The notes under the pieces were generated by a model. The model did not search any database and was not told the origin of the DNA. It saw only the letters and a list, made by a program, of their open reading frames with translations. From assembly GCA_903930485.1 (NCBI GenBank), contig CAIYYO010000020.1:1-8261 (forward strand): a DNA stretch of 8,261 nucleotides, in the 5' to 3' direction. This DNA is from Methanobacteriota archaeon. Its GTDB lineage: Archaea > Altiarchaeota > Altiarchaeia > IMC4 > QMZM01. Below, piece by piece: positions 6,015 through 8,261 of the stretch; the first letter of the stretch is position 1, and each line of letters begins with the position of its first letter. The translations under genes and the position numbers were made by a program.

Positions 6015-6458
6015 TTACACTCCGTCCAATTTGGAAATTATCTCCTTGATCCTGTCAAGAGAATCGCACAACCCTTCAATGTCTTCGTCGCTCAATTTCG
6101 TGAGGTTCTTCTTTGTCTCCTCTTTCTCCGCCTCCCGATGCCTCTTCATGAAATCCTTTCCGGCACGGGTCAAAGAGACGTAAACGATCCTGCGATCCTT
6201 CTCGTCGTATTTTCTTTCAAGCATGCCTTCGTTGATAAGCCGGTCGGTAAGAAACGTCGTGCCCGGCTTGGAAGAGCATATCCTCTTCCCGAGGTCGGAC
6301 ATAGACAGCGAGCCGGAGGTCATGAGCGTGCCGAGTATCATGTAGTGCCCGGGGTTAAGGCCCTCGGAACACTTATGCCACGCCATCACCTTCCGGTAAA
6401 AGAAAGGCAGGAACATGTGCAGCTGATCCGCCACCTCTCCGAGCTTTGCGTCGTCCAT
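6015..6458 (-). CDS. MarR-family transcriptional regulator
   Basis: A 147-residue winged helix-turn-helix regulator of standard MarR length, probably a dimeric repressor released by small phenolic or hydrophobic ligands. The HTH is LSMSDLGKRICSSKPGTTFL (residues 51-70) followed by TDRLINEGMLERK. The wing carries the family signature DEKDRRIVYVSLTRAGK (85-101). N- and C-terminal helices (3-30, 104-145) would form the dimer interface. C30, C61 and C131 are present; whether any senses oxidation is unknown. A clear GGAG lies 6 bases before the ATG. The gene sits 13 bases after the surface-protein gene and 4 bases before the EmrA-like gene, the position held by emrR in emrRAB. Probable targets are the tandem palindromes at 8112-8142, which would make it autoregulatory because it lies in the same operon. 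Confidence 0.93.
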   Translation of the reverse strand: MDDAKLGEVADQLHMFLPFFYRKVMAWHKCSEGLNPGHYMILGTLMTSGSLSMSDLGKRICSSKPGTTFLTDRLINEGMLERKYDEKDRRIVYVSLTRAGKDFMKRHREAEKEETKKNLTKLSDEDIEGLCDSLDRIKEIISKLDGV

Positions 6459-6464
6459 TTTTTT

Positions 6465-6468
6465 CTCC
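6465..6468 (-). promoter_or_regulatory. Shine-Dalgarno of the MarR gene
   Basis: Reads GGAG on the minus strand, 6 bases before the ATG at 6458 and just after the surface-protein stop. It contrasts with the operon's first gene, which has no such site, as expected for internal versus near-leaderless genes in many archaea. Confidence 0.65.
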
Positions 6469-6471
6469 AGA

Positions 6472-8103
6472 TCACGCGCCCTCTTTTTCAGACAGGCTGG
6501 ACCTTGCGCCGTTCGTGCGCCCGCCGATGGCCTTCGAGGCTATCGATATGACGAGGTAGACAACAACGAGGGCTATCAGTGCCTCTGATATTAGTATCGG
6601 AAGAGACATGCTCCCTGTAGGCTGCTTCGCGGCGTAATCGCCGGCCGACAGAACATTTATCGGAAGATCGACGGCTTCGACGTGGTCTGCTTTGCTGTTC
6701 GCCTCCTTGTATCGGAGTTCCAGCTTCAGTGGAAGGGTTCCGGCGGTTGCGTTCTTCTTCAACGTTATCTCGTAATCCTGCGTCGCTGTCGCGTCGGAGT
6801 CGAGGTCGCCCACGTAGGCGTCCGTAGGCGCTGTCACGTCATAGTCGTTCGTCGGAAGGAGCTTTATGCTCAGGAAGTTCACGCCCGCGAATCCTTTATT
6901 CACCAGGCGTACGGTGACTCTTCCGGAATTACCTGGAGTCAAAGCATCGGCCCTCTGGAGGAATAACTGGAGCTCGGGCCGTCCATCCAAAGCGATGCCT
7001 ATCGTTTTCTGCAGGGTATGCTTTGCCCCTGCCGCGTCAAAAAAGTCTATCGACAACGGGATCTCGTAAGCCTTTACTCCTGCCTTCGAATCCACGAGGA
7101 ACCGGAATGACGCGTCCTTTTGCTCATGGTCTCCAACGGCCCCGATGAAACGCTCGGACGAGCCGATGGGCGTAAACGGATTAGTAAGCTGCAAAGTCGC
7201 GCTCACATCCCTTGCCTCGGCGCTGCCAACGTTCTCAAGGGTCACGGTGACGTTGGACTCGGTTCCAGGGCTTGGGGCCGAATACGAGACATCGATCACC
7301 TTGAAGTCGACGTCGTTCCTCTCGGAGTCTATGCTTACCGGCAGGGTCTCCTTCATCGTGTTCCCTGAGACGTCGGAATAATCCAGCAGGAGGTTGAATG
7401 AGCATACGCCGACAAGATTCGGCTTCACGTCGTATTCCAGAGTGAACCCCTGGCCCGATGCGACGTCGCCGACGAAGGACTTCGAAGAGCCTACGACCGA
7501 TGCGCAAATAGAGGCATTCGAAACAGGCACCAGAGTAGCAGAAACGCTCTTTGCCCCGTCCTGCGTCGTTCCGGATATGACGAGCTTGCTAACCAGGTCT
7601 TTAGAGAATGAGCCGTTCCCGACCGTTATCTGGAAATTGGCCGAGACATAAACCCTCACGGGAAATTCCCAAACGGACTCCTGATCGTTCTGAAGCTTCC
7701 CCTCGCTGTCATAGCCGTAGTAGCCTATCCTGACCTGGACGTTGTGGAGGCCGATGGATGCGTCTTTAGAGATAGTCATGGTCGAAGAGACGGTCTTGGT
7801 CTCGTAAGGGTCCATATGCCCGACGTCCCATTTCTTGTTCACCGAGATGCTGCCCACATCCGGGACCGTCACCACTACGTTCTCGGCGGCCTGCGAGCCC
7901 TCGTTCTTTATGACGACCTGGATCACTCCGGTGTCGCCGGGTCGTAGGTTGGCGTCGACGTGCGTCAGGTCGTAGTCCAGGACGACGTTGGTGGGACTGC
8001 CGCTCGGAGTCGTTCCGGTAGAGATCGCTGCGTAGGCGTTTGCTCCGAATAAGGCAAACAGGGTCATCAATACAAGTCCTTTAAGGTTCCTTTTCTTGTC
8101 CAT
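6472..8103 (-). CDS. Surface-anchored protein with four Ig-like (COG1361/CARDB-type) domains
   Basis: A 543-residue secreted, membrane-anchored protein. Residues 1-25 are a Sec signal peptide (MDKKRN, hydrophobic core, ANAYA before the likely cut). Four tandem Ig-like units lie at about 40-152, 155-258, 264-373 and 375-485. Three open with a PG-x-x-G/S...V..KN.G type strand, and each has a (V/I)G-(D/H/A)-(L/M/V) turn, then an x-x-G linker and paired strands. This is the pattern of archaeal COG1361 S-layer-like and CARDB proteins. A membrane segment spans about 501-523, and a short charged tail ends inside. The only cysteines, C200 and C234, are both in domain 2 and may pair. Sequons at N163, N196, N284 and N451 allow glycosylation. 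I chose the ATG at 8103; an upstream in-frame TTG at 8133 would run through the operator sites and disturb the signal peptide. As first gene of the efflux operon, it may serve the exporter as an extracytoplasmic component. Confidence 0.85.
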   Translation of the reverse strand: MDKKRNLKGLVLMTLFALFGANAYAAISTGTTPSGSPTNVVLDYDLTHVDANLRPGDTGVIQVVIKNEGSQAAENVVVTVPDVGSISVNKKWDVGHMDPYETKTVSSTMTISKDASIGLHNVQVRIGYYGYDSEGKLQNDQESVWEFPVRVYVSANFQITVGNGSFSKDLVSKLVISGTTQDGAKSVSATLVPVSNASICASVVGSSKSFVGDVASGQGFTLEYDVKPNLVGVCSFNLLLDYSDVSGNTMKETLPVSIDSERNDVDFKVIDVSYSAPSPGTESNVTVTLENVGSAEARDVSATLQLTNPFTPIGSSERFIGAVGDHEQKDASFRFLVDSKAGVKAYEIPLSIDFFDAAGAKHTLQKTIGIALDGRPELQLFLQRADALTPGNSGRVTVRLVNKGFAGVNFLSIKLLPTNDYDVTAPTDAYVGDLDSDATATQDYEITLKKNATAGTLPLKLELRYKEANSKADHVEAVDLPINVLSAGDYAAKQPTGSMSLPILISEALIALVVVYLVISIASKAIGGRTNGARSSLSEKEGA

Positions 8104-8111
8104 TTTTATTT

Positions 8112-8125
8112 GTTCAATGATTGAA
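8112..8125. promoter_or_regulatory. Operator-like site 1 (proximal)
   Basis: GTTCAATGATTGAA contains the palindrome TTCAAT-G-ATTGAA, the size and symmetry typical of MarR-family operators. It lies 8 bases upstream of the surface-protein ATG. It matches site 2 at 12 of 14 positions. Confidence 0.6.
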
Positions 8126-8127
8126 TA

Positions 8128-8141
8128 GTTCAATAAATGAA
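8128..8141. promoter_or_regulatory. Operator-like site 2 (distal)
   Basis: GTTCAATAAATGAA is a direct copy of site 1 shifted by 16 bases. With the next base it forms the arms GTTCA/TGAAC around ATAAA. Sixteen bases is about one and a half helical turns, so two bound dimers would face opposite sides of the DNA. It adjoins the ATTATAG box at 8143-8148. Confidence 0.58.
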
Positions 8142-8161
8142 CTATAATCGGGGATTAGGGG

Positions 8162-8169
8162 TTTAAAAA
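8162..8169 (-). promoter_or_regulatory. Candidate TATA box of the efflux operon
   Basis: Minus-strand TTTTTAAA, about 62 bases before the ATG at 8103. Transcription would begin near 8139, inside the operator-like repeats, giving a leader of about 35 bases. A second candidate, ATTATAG at about 8142-8148 (minus strand), directly abuts site 2 and would give a leader of about 15 bases. With either box, proteins on the tandem sites would block initiation. I cannot decide between them. Confidence 0.4.
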
Positions 8170-8179
8170 TTGGAAAAAG

Positions 8180-8261
8180 ATGCTTTATGCGAAGAAAACT
8201 TCAAATAAAAACGGGCCATATTCAATTCCCGAAGGGCTTGATGGCTCGCCATTGATGTGTA
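8180..8261 (+). CDS. Possible divergent gene start (3' partial, weak)
   Basis: An ATG preceded by GGA at 8172-8174 opens a frame that remains open to the right edge (27 codons, beginning MLYAKKTSNKNGPYSIPEGL). No family is recognisable and its codons are more AT-rich than the neighbouring genes. Minus-strand frames entering from the right edge and stopping at 8163 or 8185 are alternatives. The stretch 8104-8261 otherwise holds only the promoter and operator-like sites of the efflux operon and small inverted repeats. Confidence 0.25.
   Translation, partial: MLYAKKTSNKNGPYSIPEGLDGSPLMC

Noticed and set aside
5940..6551. Plus-strand open frame of about 200 codons opposite the MarR gene
   Set aside because: Shadow of MarR and its neighbours; no family resemblance.
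8104..8133. TTG start extending the surface protein upstream
   Set aside because: The extension covers the proximal operator-like site and puts polar residues before a complete signal peptide that begins at 8103.
8191..8202. Small inverted repeat GAAG-AAAA-CTTC, and ATGGC-TC-GCCAT at 8241-8252
   Set aside because: Four- and five-base arms are expected by chance and neither resembles the tandem operator-like sites.

Overview
The window looks like a piece of an archaeal genome. The clues are a four-domain Ig-like (COG1361/CARDB-type) surface protein with a signal peptide and C-terminal anchor, two cysteine-rich DUF3795 proteins, a short VIT/CCC1-like membrane protein, frequent AUA (Ile) and AGG (Arg) codons, and TATA-like boxes so close to start codons that near-leaderless transcripts are expected. 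Genes inside operons instead carry GGAG Shine-Dalgarno sequences or overlap. The lineage cannot be fixed from this sequence: a DPANN (for example micrarchaeotal) or Thermoplasmatota-type archaeon would fit, but this is a guess. I see no rRNA, tRNA, CRISPR array or insertion sequence.

Layout, left to right. (1) Positions 2-1418, plus strand: a membrane protein cut by the left edge (glycosylatable ectodomain, coiled coil, one membrane segment, inside beta domain), then 10 bases later a small flavodoxin-fold protein. (2) Positions 1420-1926, minus strand: a five-segment VIT/CCC1-like membrane protein, tail to tail with the flavodoxin gene (one base between stops). (3) Positions 2021-3771, plus strand: a tightly packed four-gene redox operon, divergent from (2) across 94 bases with a TATA-like box for each direction. 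It encodes a flavodoxin, a cysteine-motif flavodoxin-fold oxidoreductase and two DUF3795 proteins, with an ATGA overlap, a 17-base overlap and a 5-base gap. (4) Positions 3781-8103, minus strand: a four-gene operon read from right to left, encoding the surface protein, a MarR-family regulator, a HlyD/EmrA-like membrane fusion protein and a 14-segment DHA2 (EmrB/QacA-type) exporter. (5) Positions 8104-8261: its promoter region with two tandem palindromic operator-like sites, and possibly the first codons of a divergent gene.

The most interesting unit is the efflux operon. Regulator, adaptor and pump follow the same order as emrR-emrA-emrB of E. coli, but in an archaeal setting, with an extra archaeal-type surface protein in front and an adaptor lacking the long helical hairpin that EmrA uses to reach an outer-membrane channel. 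The inferred model is a drug- or metabolite-responsive exporter in which MarR represses the whole operon through the tandem sites at 8112-8142, and in which the Ig-like surface protein may take over the extracytoplasmic role of the missing hairpin and TolC. The redox operon looks like a stress or cofactor-maintenance module, but its substrates cannot be read from the sequence.
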